From NCBI GenBank assembly GCA_005281725.1, contig SSBO01000012.1, positions 9,461,099 through 9,525,098 of the forward strand: a DNA stretch of 64,000 nt. Direction: 5' to 3'. The position numbers were made by a program, and so were the translations under genes. Shown in pieces: positions 48,199-60,733 of the stretch. The notes below the pieces were generated by a model that ran no database searches, was not told the origin of the DNA, and worked only from the letters and a program-made list of their open reading frames with translations. The stretch is from Wuchereria bancrofti. Lineage: Eukaryota; Nematoda; Chromadorea; Rhabditida; Onchocercidae. Every line of letters begins with the position of its first letter. Position 1 is the first letter of the stretch.

Positions 48199-51100
48199 TT
48201 AGCGAGAGTAGCCTAAGGTATTAATTATAAGTGCCAAATCCAGAAATGCGCTGATGCCAAGATTTTTACCGAAGATCAATTTTTTTGCTTCTTGAACCTC
48301 ACGAGATGCATCCTTTAACATCGCATCCGTCTCGATTGTCATTGGATGTTTCGATCCCAACGTAAATTTTACTACTTCATATGCCTTCTTATAGTAAAGC
48401 AAAGCTCGATGCGGCTGCTTACATCTGAAACTTCCTTTAAAATTTCTGGTCCGAGAAAGTTATGAAAAAATGCCAAAAATGAAGGATTACACTAAATTTC
48501 AGGTCATTTACTTCAGAAAGAAAGTAGCAATACTGCGATAATGAATGCCAACAGCGGGATGATTGTATGGGAAACAAAAGCGGACGCATTCTTCCGTTTC
48601 CAAATGCAAATCCAATAACAGCTGACAGTCTGATATATCAATTAATGGAATTAGCAGCTAAAAATGGATGAAATAGAATTACTGATTTCGAGCACTTTAA
48701 AGAAACAAAAAAGAAGACAAAACTAAAATAAATAGATTGAACATGTTATGAATATTAATCGTCACTGATTTTTAAATTCATTAATCTAAATCCATTAATA
48801 AAAAAAATTGATAAGGCCATACTAAACAAACGACAATATTTCTTGCAGATGAAAGAGAGAGATGGACCTTGTGAACTTTTATCAAAAAAAGTTAACGTAC
48901 CTGGATGACTTTGCATAGGAAGACATTTACTTTTGACAACAACTCGCTAAAACGTTTCTTCAGATCGGTCAAAAATCTAATACTTTGCTCACGTGACATC
49001 TAAAAGCACTATGAAAAATATTCAGCAATGCTCAGAGCCAGGATTTACTGGATCAAGAACCAAGCAAATCAATAAAGTTTGCAATAACTGACTTATTTAC
49101 CTGTTTTGTATGGGTAATTCTTCCATTTCTACCCTCCTATTACAAATTTTTACTGAATATTATGCGGATACAAAATCTTACAAACCACTACGAGTACAAA
49201 AAAGCCTGACAATGCCTTGCAATATGTATCTCAGCATACTAATAAGACTACAACACTCTTTTGCAATTATCAAAAAGACATTATTTATAGCAAAAAATAG
49301 AAATCAACCTTTTCCACTTCACGGTTTTCAACAATCTTATCGATAAAACGCATAGCTGCTATCGCTTCTACAACATACTCCGGTGATACTATATTATGGC
49401 ATTTCGGACAAGTTATTATTTGAGTATTCCGATCTTTGTAAGGCACATTACCAAATATACATAAACATTCTCGTTTCTTCTGCAACTGTCATTCAGCTAT
49501 AATATAATTCATGAGATGTGTACAAGCTGAATTCACGATTCACAACAATTTATATGAATGGTGGGAATTTAATACAAATATGCTGTATTGCATGAGCGAA
49601 ATTGCAAATTTATGCACTACAAGTGTGATTAATAAATATTAAATAAGTGTTAAGAGCACATATGATAAATGCATAAGCATATTTTCAAAAGGACTCGCTA
49701 TAAGACTACAAATTATTACTCTCACGTTGTTGAAATTTGGCAAAGTAAAAAGAATATTCTGCAAGAATTGGTTGTAGCAGTAGGAGAACTCGGAATGAAA
49801 AACTAATTTGATTTACCGGACAATTTGGACATAAAATAGATGATAGGAGAACGTCATCCGGATCATCACAACGTGTGCAATGACATTCGAAGTACCATGT
49901 ATCCTTCAATAATTTACGTCGTTGTTGCGTTGTACTACAACGACAATTTAAGAAAACAAATGGCAATCGAAACATTTCAAAGACACTCAAATTTAAAAAC
50001 AAGTAAAATCAAAATCTAAAAATTGTCAGTCTGCGCAAGGCGGCAAACATTGTCTTTTACTTTTATAACAGTAAACTGATTTCCACAACAATTCAATTTC
50101 AAAAGAATAAAAAACACATACTTGATTAAATCTATGTAAGAGTAATGAGTTGAATTGAGATTTCGCAAGTCGACGCCAGCAGTAAGGCCCCTTAATGTTG
50201 CAACAAAACTATTACAAGTATATATTGTGTTTGGACGACAACTATGATCATAAGCACATAAGTCCAAATACAAACCTTTTCCTATTTCCTGAAAATTTTA
50301 TTAATAGAACAAAAAGCTTTTAAGGATCAGCTTTCGAATCTCAACTCACTTTTTACTAAAACTTTCAACTTTCATAATGTTCTTTCGTACAAGCAACATA
50401 TCTAGAAGCTGACCATATACAGCCTTGCTCAATCGAAAATTATGCCCATAAGCCTCAGATTGCTATGTCTAGCGAATAGAAAGGATGTCCTAATCAACTA
50501 ACCTATTTACAACCTTTCTTGTACACTAATTACCTCAATGTAGCCGCAGTCACTGATAGCATGACGATTGATGTAGTTTCGGCAGTGTAGCTCGAACACT
50601 TCATCTTTACTAACCATTGCCTTCGATCCATAGAATGCAAGAAGATCAGCATAAATCCCTTTGAATCAACCTCATTATTATTTCGAACTAAATACGCTAG
50701 CCTTGCTGCTTTCACATATACTCTGTATTCTTTCCATCCTTGAAGTGCTATTATGTTATGCAAAATTATGTAAAATTATGCAAAACTCATTGAAAAACAC
50801 ACATTTCCAATTAGAAATAAAAGAAAACGATTACTGTCCAGGCGCATATGAACATTTAGAATCTGACAGATGAAAACATGGTTTATCCAGCAAAGACTTC
50901 ACATCGAGAGAACCGATATCCTAAATTTCAGAATTCTCTCATTTTTCTCTCTATTGCACCAAAAAATTCTCACCATTAAATTTTGTCATAGCAGTAGGAT
51001 CCTGTTTAATGAGATCTGTGTGGGACCAGATATCCATAATGGACCGTTTGGATGTACGATCCTTGTAAAAATTATTGTCCTCCTTGTCTTTTCCCAGTTT

Positions 51101-52185
51101 AATTGCCTAAACTATGCTCTTAATTATATTCGATAATACAGATAGGCTGAAACGCACATTTTTATAAATTTCCAATCCAACAACATCAGATTACTATTTC
51201 TTTTCTCCTCACAACTCCTCAATTTCGGCAAAGTAGAAATACAGATCTCGACATGTAACAGACCTTATAACGAGTAACAATCCTGCCCAACAAACGCACT
51301 TCAATATTGGCTATCGCATCGTGCGATTTGAAAGCTTTGCACTCCGATCGATGATCCTTCCATCCTAATACTTGACATTTCTTGTTACAAAACATTCCTT
51401 TATGACATGCATGACAGCGTCTACAATGTAGCATTCTTAAAGTTTATCATCGGTATGTGTTTGCTTCATATATGATTAGTGAGATCTGTTCGAATCAAAA
51501 TTCAATACCATTTTTTAAGGATATATTTAGAATCTTAATATATATTTTTCACTATCAAAAAAAAAAAAGAAAAACCATTAAGAGGCTATAAAAGTAAGTG
51601 AAAAAAATATATACAACAAAAAAAGTATTACTTAAGTGTGTCAACCTTTGCAAGGCAATACCAGCATCTGCTTGATAACTGCTCATCATGAAGAGAATAC
51701 GCGAACGGATAAAAGTCAATCCTTAGTGAGTTATCATCATTCTCACATGTATCAATTTTTGCAGCTATTTCTTCATTCAATTCATCAGCACTTTTTCCAG
51801 CTATTTTTGCATCATTATACTTCACTGGTTCATTCTAGGATTATTAGCATACTTGATGAAGTTTCTACTTCTGATTTATAATCATTCAATCGATAAATCG
51901 CAAGAAAAGTAATTAATTACCTACTCTAAAACTCATCAATAAAATAATTGTGGAAATAAAAAGAGAAAAAATTGAAATGAATTCAAAAGGGAGAAATGAC
52001 CTTTGCTTTTCATTTAAATTCATTCAATTTTGTATGCCATACATAAATATTTTGAGTGGAACAAATTAAAAACAATTCCGAAATTATCCGACAAATACCT
52101 GAATGGATGTATCACTATCCACGTTTGGTTGACAAGATCGATGACCAGCTTTAGCATAACGATGAAGCTTCTTCCCCCTCTTCAT
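48199..52185 (-). CDS. SMYD-type SET and MYND domain protein (11 exons)
   Basis: Likely protein lysine methyltransferase family member. Exons on the minus strand: 52185-52099, 51834-51632, 51435-51264, 51106-50974, 50658-50534, 50288-50122, 49934-49817, 49485-49309, 48999-48901, 48657-48512, 48424-48199. They sum to 1,653 nt (550 aa) with all phases matching. A MYND zinc finger at about residues 86-128 has all eight ligands (Cys 86, 89, 101, 104, 112, 116, His124, Cys128). The SET core reads YLDLCAYDHSCRPN (Asp254-His255), followed by SYIDLI. Post-SET cysteines CHCTRC are near 313-318, and helical TPR-like repeats reach the C-terminus. The GxG S-adenosylmethionine loop normally before MYND is not visible, and the usual NHSC is DHSC, so activity is uncertain. 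Exon 1 (MKRGKKLHRY...) is the least certain part. Exon 8 has two in-frame acceptors 6 nt apart, and exon 3 uses a TTTAAG acceptor. The closest C. elegans relatives are probably set-14/18/30 (from memory). Confidence 0.88.
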
Positions 52186-53819
52186 CTTAACATACTACCC
52201 GAACCACATTATCCAGTGTTAAGGTGTTGTTTCGATTGATCAATAACTATTTATGCTTCAATCTTGATCACTCTCCTTCTCTCTCACTCTCATCGAAATT
52301 ATCTTTCTCCTTTGTCAGACATCAAGTTGATTATTTACAATTTCATTCTTCACAGTCCTTTTCCTCTTCCACTTCCTTTCTCTTTCAATTTCGTCTCCCT
52401 TTCTTACACTCATTAGCCATAAGTTGCAGATTTAAGCTCAATGAGAGCAAAGTTCAAGCTAATTGGATGATTTGTGTGGTTGTGTTGATTTACAACAAAT
52501 GTTAGTGGTAAAAGAGAGGAGAGATGCGAAATCAAAATTAAATATCATCAGTCTGTGGACGTATATTTACAGCTCATCAACTTCATCTTTTCCATCAACT
52601 GAATCGAATTTACATTTCCATCCATCTGTGCTAATCTGTAATTATTATCGATTGATTAATACGTTTTCATCCTAGTTGTGCATCATTTCTATGGGTGATA
52701 AAATGAAGAAAGTTTGATGCGAAAATCAATATGACCAATTTGCTTCAAATAAACCAATCTCATCGAAAAAGGTCAAAGCTTGTGAAATGTCGGGTAAAGC
52801 AGGAAAATATACTTAACAAGAACCGAAATGATGATAACAAACAGCAATGATTAAATCTAATTTCTCCATAATCTTCCTCTTTTAAAAATTGCTAATGCTA
52901 ATTTAAAAACTAATATAAACTCTCTCTTTTAGAAATGACACCAATTTAAATTTTGTTTGAAAATGTTAAATGGAAAAGAACTTGCCATAGCCGTTTTTAT
53001 TGAAAGCTTAAATTCTATTTTGTCATTCTTCTTTGAAAGAACGAAAAAGAACTCATTAAATTATTAACACCATAGCTCCTTAGTTTTATGGAGTTATCTT
53101 CAAATAAGCTTATTAAATTTAATTAATTCACCATAAGCCAAATTATGTTAAAATATGCCAAGTAAAATGGTCTTAATCAAATTGCTACGAAACTTCTACA
53201 GATTCTATACTATCACCAAAATAAGATAAATTTGAAATTAGAAATTTCAAGAAACTTTAATTTTTTTCAAATTTATAGCCCTATGCTAGCCATGCTTGAA
53301 TAACTTGTGAACTAATATCAACACAGATTTTTCAAAAAATCTTGCAATTATCATTCAAAAAATATAATACACATGTGTCTTGTTGATATTAATATCATTT
53401 AAATAATCATTTATAAGATTTTATTTCATCATTTTCTTTTTTTTTTGCTAAATCTCTTTCAGTCTCTCATTAAAATCCCTTCTCTCTCTCTTTTGTTACC
53501 ATCTGCTTTTATCATATGCCATCTTTTTACTCCCCGCTATAGCCATGTTAAATCAACACCAATATGTTTTGCTTCCACAAAAAAAAAAGGAAGGAAAATC
53601 TTCATATCACTTGATATACCTCTCAAATATTCAAAGTATTTAATAATCCTCTCAATCTCTCTTAATGAACACTTTCAAATCTCATCAATCTCTACCACTC
53701 TCCTCTTCATCAAACTATCTTTACATAAGAATGTTATTATTTAACTGATAAAGTTGCTTTACATTAATTAATTCAACCTTTACCAGTGTGAAAACCTTCT
53801 GTCTCGCATGCATCTTTAA
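52186..53819. other. Divergent intergenic region, SMYD side
   Basis: Upstream of the SMYD start. Holds a CT-rich patch (52255-52420) and the orphan segment at 52567-52635. No clear promoter element was recognised. Confidence 0.4.
52567..52635 (-). other. Orphan open segment ending DEVDEL
   Basis: On the minus strand after ATTACAG, 22 codons read ISTDGWKCKFDSVDGKDEV then DEL and TAA. The stop overlaps a GTAAAT donor, so it could also continue by splicing. It lies upstream of the SMYD gene on the same strand, but I could not join it in frame to that gene. Confidence 0.15.
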
Positions 53820-54790
53820 ATATATCTTGTCGAATTATGCATTTTAAAATAAATTTTACCGATTTATTATATATTGTTTTCAATTACATCTTATAAATTA
53901 AGCAGTTTTAAATCAATCTTCACTGAGGTATACCATTTTGAACAAAACTTATTAAACTTGCACGATTGTAAATTTAAGTCTTTTGCAAATTACATCATTT
54001 TGAATTAGATCCATTGAGAGGTATCTCTCATGAACTAGATAAGCACTTTGAACTATATGCCATCTTGTCAACCTGTACCATTTTGAAAGCTTCAGACTAT
54101 GCAAAACAATTCATCCCATTAAACTATGCCATCTTGAACTAAACCCATTAAATTATATCATTTTGAACCAAACCCGTTAAAAAATCATATTATTTTAAAC
54201 TAAACCCACTGAACTGTACTAAACTATGCTATTTTGACTTAAATCCATTGAATTAAATTAATTGAATTGTGTTTTTTTTTTTGAATTAAACCCATTGAAC
54301 TATGCTATTTTGACCTAAACCATTAAAACTAAAATTAAAATGAACTGTGCCATTTTTAAATTAAACATTGAACTATACCACTTTGAACTAAACCCATGAA
54401 ACTATGCTATTTTTGCCCATTGAACTATGGCACTTGAATCAAATACCACTGAATTGTTGAACTAAACCCATTAAGGTATGCCATTGTAAATTAAATGCAT
54501 TGAACTATGTGATTTTTAACTAAATCTATTGAATTACATTGCCTTAAACTAACCTCTTCACATTATGTAATCTTGAAATAAAATTTTTCTCTAACATCTG
54601 AAGACTAAACCCATTAAATCAGCTTTAGCTTAAACTAACTCATTACACTTTACAATATATCTAAATAAATGATATAAATTAAACTGTGGTTTTTAAACTA
54701 TATCATCCTGAATTGCTACCTTGAACTGTACAATTCTAAACTAAATCCTACTGAACTGTATCACTACAAGTGAAATTTACTGAAAGAATG
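53820..54790. repeat. Degenerate minisatellite, ~31-bp unit
   Basis: About 30 imperfect copies of a unit of the form AACTATGCCATTTTGAAC then TAAACCCATTG. Copies are clearest at 54100-54500 and decay towards both edges. The array ends about 125 bases before the MAPKK start codon, so it occupies that gene's upstream region. It has no lasting reading frame. Confidence 0.8.
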
Positions 54791-54906
54791 TTGAAATAAG
54801 CCATTTAATCGTTAAAATGAAACTAATTCACATTATATTCTGAATATTTGTTCCAATAATTTCCAATAATCTATTCAAGATTTATCAATGGAAGAGAAAA
54901 AATAAA

Positions 54907-54916
54907 ATTTCCAGAT
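54907..54916 (+). promoter_or_regulatory. Candidate spliced-leader acceptor of the MAPKK gene
   Basis: TTTCCAG ends at 54914, two bases before the ATG at 54917. Such a tight spacing is typical of nematode trans-splicing. It could instead be the 3' end of a 5' UTR intron. Confidence 0.5.
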
Positions 54917-57900
54917 ATGTTTGCTGGAAGGAATACGGCAAAAAGTGATTTAACGGAAGAAATGGAATTGGGTGATGCTCAAATGGTTCCTGATGGAGCC
55001 AAAGATGTTGAGAAAATTTCACACATGTGAGACTTATTTTTTCTTCTTACTTATCTTTTATTTTTTTTGTTACTTTTTCCTTTTTTTTAAAACTTATTTC
55101 TACTTATCTATTAACAGAAACAAATTTAAGAATAATAGTAGAGAATGTGTGAATGTTATATGCTTTCAGAATTTGAATTCTGTTTTGAATAGAAGATAAA
55201 TATGCATAAATTATTTCGACAAAATGTATACATTTAAAATTGAATAATAGATATTTTTTTAGGGGTTTTATTCGGATGTTCATTTCTGGTAGATTACGAT
55301 TTCCAAATGAACGAAAAGAATATTGCTTCGGTTATGAAGTATTGCTTCGTTTTTTCTTTTTTTGATGCAAAATAAAGATGAATTTGAATTTTTTCCGTAT
55401 CGAAGACTTAATTATGCACTATACAGACACTTCTAAAAAACAACAACAAAGATTTTTCTCCGTTTCAATCTATTTCTTTTTAATTTTTACGTAAATTTGT
55501 GTAAGTTTTGTCATGAAACTGATTGTTTGATGCAAGTTATTAATAATATATATGCATATTTCTCTGGGCTTCTAATTTTGATTTTTAAAAAAAAAAACTA
55601 AATTTTTATGAGTTTCGGAAATTGGTAACGGTATTGAATCACCAGCATTATCAGTATTACAGGATTTGACAGATCTTGGATCAATTGGTGAGGGTGCTTA
55701 CGGTCGTGTGAATAAGATGCGGCACAATGAAACAGGTCGATATATGGCAGTTAAAGTAGAAATTTTATTGATAAAGAAAACTTAATTTTAATTTAAATAA
55801 TTCAAAAAATAATGAATAATGTTTTAATTAAATTCGAAAACTTTGCTTAACTGATTGGTTTTTTTTTCAGAAAGTTCGCATAATTTCGGGCAAAAATGAT
55901 GATGGCGAAGCGAATCGTTCAATGAAACGCTTAAGACAGGAAGTTGATGCAATTAAAAAAGCTTCAGATTGCCCCCAAGTTGTAACTTTTTATGGCCTTA
56001 CCTTTCATGAGGTTAATTAATGTTAATGAATTGTAAATGTTGATTTTAAGTTATTATTAAACGTTGCCAAAATGTTAACTAGAAATGTTTTAAATAATAG
56101 CAACAATAAAAAGTTCATGAAATTAATCTTGAATTGAAACTATCCCAAAACTATATTTGTCTTTTTTTTCTGATAATAATTTTGATTGAGTTTTTTTTAA
56201 TTGTTTTAGGGTGATTGTTTGGTTTGTATGGAATTAATGGATATATCATTGGAGAATTTGTACAAGACTATTCATAATCATACTCGTGGCAATTTTGATG
56301 AGCGTATACTTGGCCATGTTGCAGTATCGGTACATTATTTTATCTCGTTTAAATGATTATTTAAAAATTTAATTTTTGCTTTATTGTTCAATCAGTCATA
56401 TATAGTTATTATCATTTAATTAAAATTGATATATAGTAAAATTTGTTAGTTCATATATTTATTTGTATGAAGTGTGACATATAGGAAAATTTTTTCTTAT
56501 TATCAAATGCTAGGTGAGTGATTAAACAAAAGTATTGCTAATTATTTAAAGAAGATAAAAATTCTATGAAATATTTTTTGATGTCTCCTTTTCTTTAAAC
56601 TGTTTTTTACGATAATATGTTTTTTGAATTGTATTGTTTCAGATTCTTAAAGCATTAAATCATCTGAAAAACGAAATTAAAATTATACATCGAGGTATAA
56701 TTTCTTTTCTATTTTTTTTTGTCGTTCGAGCTTTTTATATTAAAGTTAGTTTTATGCTTTAAAATCTTCACTACTTATATCGGAAAACTTTCACTTATAT
56801 CAAAAATTATATATCAACAATTTTTAGCTACCATATGATTAAAAAAATTTAAGGGTTGGATAGTTTTAATTACACAATGTATATTTATAATAGTAGGTAG
56901 GATTTGTGTCTAAGTCAATAATCAAATAAATTAAAATAAATCCAGTAGCAATTTTTTTTCATGTTACTTAAAAATTAGTACATCAGGTTTTAGATGTTAA
57001 ACCATCCAATATTTTATTAAACGTACGCGGTAATATTAAGCTTTGTGATTTTGGAATATCCGGTTATTTAATAAATTCTGTGGCGCAAACACGTGAAGCA
57101 GGATGCCGACCATATATGGCAGTTAGTTTTTATGTTTTTTATAAATAATTTATTTGTATATTTTACTTATTAATGCTATAAAAATTATTATAAATTACTA
57201 ATTTTTTTTAAAAAAATTATTTTTTCATAATTTTAAATAAAAATCATAATTTTAGTAAATCGTTTGTTTTTTCTCTAAACATCACTATTTTTCTCTTTCT
57301 TTTTTTTTGTTTTTCTAACAACCATTGCAAAATTTTAGTAAATTTTAAAAATAATGAAACTTATCACGAAATTTCTGTTATAATACTATTGATTAACTAA
57401 TTATTAGTAATTGTAGCCTGAAAGATTGCTTACAAATGCTGCATACGAGATACGTTCTGATGTTTGGAGTCTAGGAATTACATTGGTAAAGTTAATTTAT
57501 TCTTATCAATAATAAGAAGTAAACTTTTTGCTAATTTATTAACAATAATAAAGCAATAGCTTTTTGAACAAAAAGTAATTTATTAGTTTAAATTATCGAC
57601 ATTTCATTAATCATTAATTAAGTAATGGTCCAATCTATCATTTACTTTTTTGTTTTCTCTTTTACAGCAAGAAGTAGCTCTTGGTGTATTTCCGTATCCA
57701 GCATTCAATGAAAATGAACTTTTTGTACAACTTCAACAGGTTGTTTATGGTGATGCACCAATAATGGGTCCATCAGATGTATATTCAATTAGAACTGTTC
57801 AATTTATCAATTCATGGTGAGTATACTTTAGTTCTGAAAATTGTTAATGAAATAAATTTTTTTTTAATTTCTAGAAAATAATTGCTAATATCAATTAAAA

Positions 57901-58109
57901 TTTTACTTATTCCTCAGAGAAAGCAAAGAAAAAAAATCGTATGGTCAATAATTTTAAGCCTTGTGAAAGAAACAGAAGCTCGACCAAATTATGCGATGCT
58001 TATGGAAATGGAATTTTTTAAATATTATGATAGCTTAAATGGTACTTCAGAATATGTTGCAAATTATGTACAACAAGCATTGAATTTGCAAAAACCAAAT
58101 AATTTATAG
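54917..58109 (+). CDS. Dual-specificity MAP kinase kinase, MKK4/SEK-like (10 exons)
   Basis: Cytosolic kinase expected to phosphorylate a JNK- or p38-type MAP kinase on Thr and Tyr. Exons: 54917-55026, 55263-55338, 55663-55755, 55871-56011, 56210-56329, 56643-56694, 56994-57121, 57417-57485, 57668-57816, 57959-58109. They give 1,089 nt (362 aa), all phases matching. Seen: glycine loop GEGAYGRV (71-78), ATP-binding Lys in MAVK (93), HRDVKPSN (196-203), DFG (216-218), activation loop SVAQT with phospho-sites Ser226 and Thr230, and YMAPE (238-242). Features such as [23 protein letters not shown] and [15 protein letters not shown] are closest to MKK4, while DFGISGYL and SVAQT recall MKK3/6. I therefore leave the subfamily open (mkk-4 or sek type). 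Its N-terminus is acidic and shows no obvious basic MAPK-docking motif. Exon 2 ([12 protein letters not shown]) was chosen by phase and fit, and exon 10 uses a TTTTAAG acceptor. Confidence 0.9.
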
Positions 58110-58399
58110 TTTCTTTTTCTCCCACCTTTTTCTTTTTGTTCAAAGTTTGCTTTATTTGTTTGCTACAAATTGTTGTAAATAATTCTTTTTTGTTTTTTTT
58201 TTCTTCGAAGTGCTTTTACTATTTTTTCTTCTATTGCTCAAAATTTTTATTATATCGAATATAGAGAAATTGTCTGCTATCAAGCTAATTAGTAATTATT
58301 AACATTTGCTTTTATCATTTATTAGGTTTTTTTTTTTCAGGCTATTTACGAATTTCTAGTTATTTAGGAATGTAATTTATAAATTTCAAAGATTTAGAA

Positions 58400-58414
58400 A
58401 ATAAAAAAAATAAA
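58400..58414 (+). promoter_or_regulatory. Poly(A) signals, MAPKK gene
   Basis: Two AATAAA hexamers (58400-58405 and 58409-58414) lie about 290 bases after the stop codon. Confidence 0.45.
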
Positions 58415-60733
58415 GCAATCTTCTGCATTCATCCATTCATTGATAAAAGAGTAATTGAATTTGTGATAGTGTTAAATTCTTCTCTAACGACTTTAACTTT
58501 CTTTTACTGTGAACATTTCATGGTACAAATGAATTTTTCAATTTTTACATTCATTCCATAATGATAAAGCAATTTGTAGCAGTAAGTCATTAAAAAGACA
58601 TTGTTTGGTTGAAAAGTTCAAATTATTAATAATAAATTATAATATATAAAAGTTAAATCATTGTTTTCATAGCCAAAACTGTAAAAACCTAATAATAATA
58701 ATAATACTAAACATGAAACATTAGTAATTTAACTTCATGAATGCATAAATGCATAACTTATTTGATTGCTTTCTTATCTTTAAAAGTTGATAAATGATAA
58801 TTTATTGTTCATTATTTTCTTTATTACTTGCAAATTTTGCTATATAAAGGAATAGTTTAAAGAGGAATTATCTATCTATGATGCTTTCTTTATTTATCAT
58901 TCACTGATAATATAATATATTATAAAATTTATGAATGAGAAAAAAGACGAAAAATTAATGTTAGATTGTCTTTTATAAATCATGATCATTATTGATTTCC
59001 AATAATGAATGAAAGGATCAAATTATTGTTGTTTGATGTACTTTTCTTTCTTTCCTAACCTTCCGACAATTAATTAGCTTAAGAATTACTCATAACAAAT
59101 ATTGTGTGAAATATGTTTTGTATTTGTTTACATTATTTAATTTATTATCTTGAAATACACTGCTTATTTTTACTTCTTTTTTGCCCGATTTTTGCATATT
59201 GTATTTATTTTTTAGATTCATCACATGATTACATTCCTACCTTGATAATTAAATTGTCTTTAATTCTTAATAGTATAATTTTAATAATAACAAATCATTA
59301 TCAACTCAAAATAACTTATCAAATTTGATTTGTTTATTAACGAAATTTTTGATGATAATCAAATGATATAATGTTCATATAACAATATTAAGGATGAAGT
59401 GAGTATGGTGATAAAATAAAAAAGGAAATTTGTAAAATTTTAATATTTTTCAAAAATTAGTTTTTTTTTTTAATATCATTTGCAACTATTTGAAAAGGTT
59501 CAACATAATATTTCTTTTTTTCAATTTGTAATATCAATAATTTTTATACTTATGATTACTTCATTTTTCGATATCTTTAGGAATAAATTTCAAAATATCT
59601 TATACTAACTAGTTGCTCGATAAAGAAAAATTTAGTGATATTCACGACTTATTGTATAAATTTGATTTAATGTACTATATGAAATCTGATTAATGCAAAA
59701 AAGAGTTAATTTTAGTTTTCCCTTTTTTTTTTATTAATGCAAAAGTTTTTTTTATTTAACTTTTCAATTTAATTTTTAAATATATTTGCATTTTTGATTA
59801 TAGGTGAAGTAACAAATCAAAGTATCCGTGGAAGGCTTTCCAAAAAAAGAAAAAAACTTTTTATTTTAACATTTTAATTTACATTCTCTACTTCTAACTC
59901 GATCCCTTATTGTAATCGATGTATACTTTCATATCGTTCAGCGATAAATGATCAAATACAATGATAAGAGATTTTCATTTTATAACACTTACGTTTTAGA
60001 TTAAAATATTGGATATATATTTTTATATTAAATATATAATTAATATAAAATATAATAATATTAAATTTCGGAATTAAAATTAGAACATTGTCATGATTGC
60101 TAAAATTTTCTTGCTATGCATTACAGTATAAATATTTGCTACGATGTACTTCGTTCACTTTTTCAAAATTTTCATATGTTTTTAACAATAATAATAATTA
60201 TTGTAATTGTTATACAAAATTTGCTTATATTTTCTAATTATGTTTTTATCAAAATTTTTAATCCTATTATTTTAGGTTTGATTGAACATATCATTATCTC
60301 TGATTATACATTTTGTCGAACATTGTTAGTTTAATTTAAAGGAAAAAATTGTTTAATTATTGTTTTTACTAAAAAGAAAAGGTACACTTCATAATTTGAA
60401 CATTTATGAGCGAATTTAAATTTTACCTATTTCATTCACCACCATAAATTAAAAAGGAAAGTGTTAGTCATAACTTATTATCTATTATACAAGTTTATAT
60501 TTTTAATGCTATGACTACTTTGCTAATGTTAAATCAATAAATTTAGACAAATTTTTTGCTTTTCTTCTTTTTTTTGACAACTAAATTTTTTAAGGCAATT
60601 AATAAATAAAAAAATACAAAAGAGAAAAAGAAAGAGAATGATCCGACATGATATATTAAGTTTATGTACATATATCCATAATTATTTAAAATTTTATGAA
60701 TTGATACAATAATGATAAATCAATTATTGTTAT
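58415..60733. other. Interval between convergent MAPKK and GPCR genes
   Basis: AT-rich DNA with no supported gene. Hydrophobic frames at 59113-59328 and 60116-60334 are composition artefacts. Confidence 0.5.

Noticed and set aside
55595..55662. Alternative MAPKK exon start reading [16 protein letters not shown] upstream of DLTDLG
   Set aside because: It can be made to fit by phase through a weak GAG acceptor. The model using 55263-55338 joined to 55663 gives a better match to the MKK4 pre-kinase region (GRLRFP...DLTDLG) with stronger splice sites.
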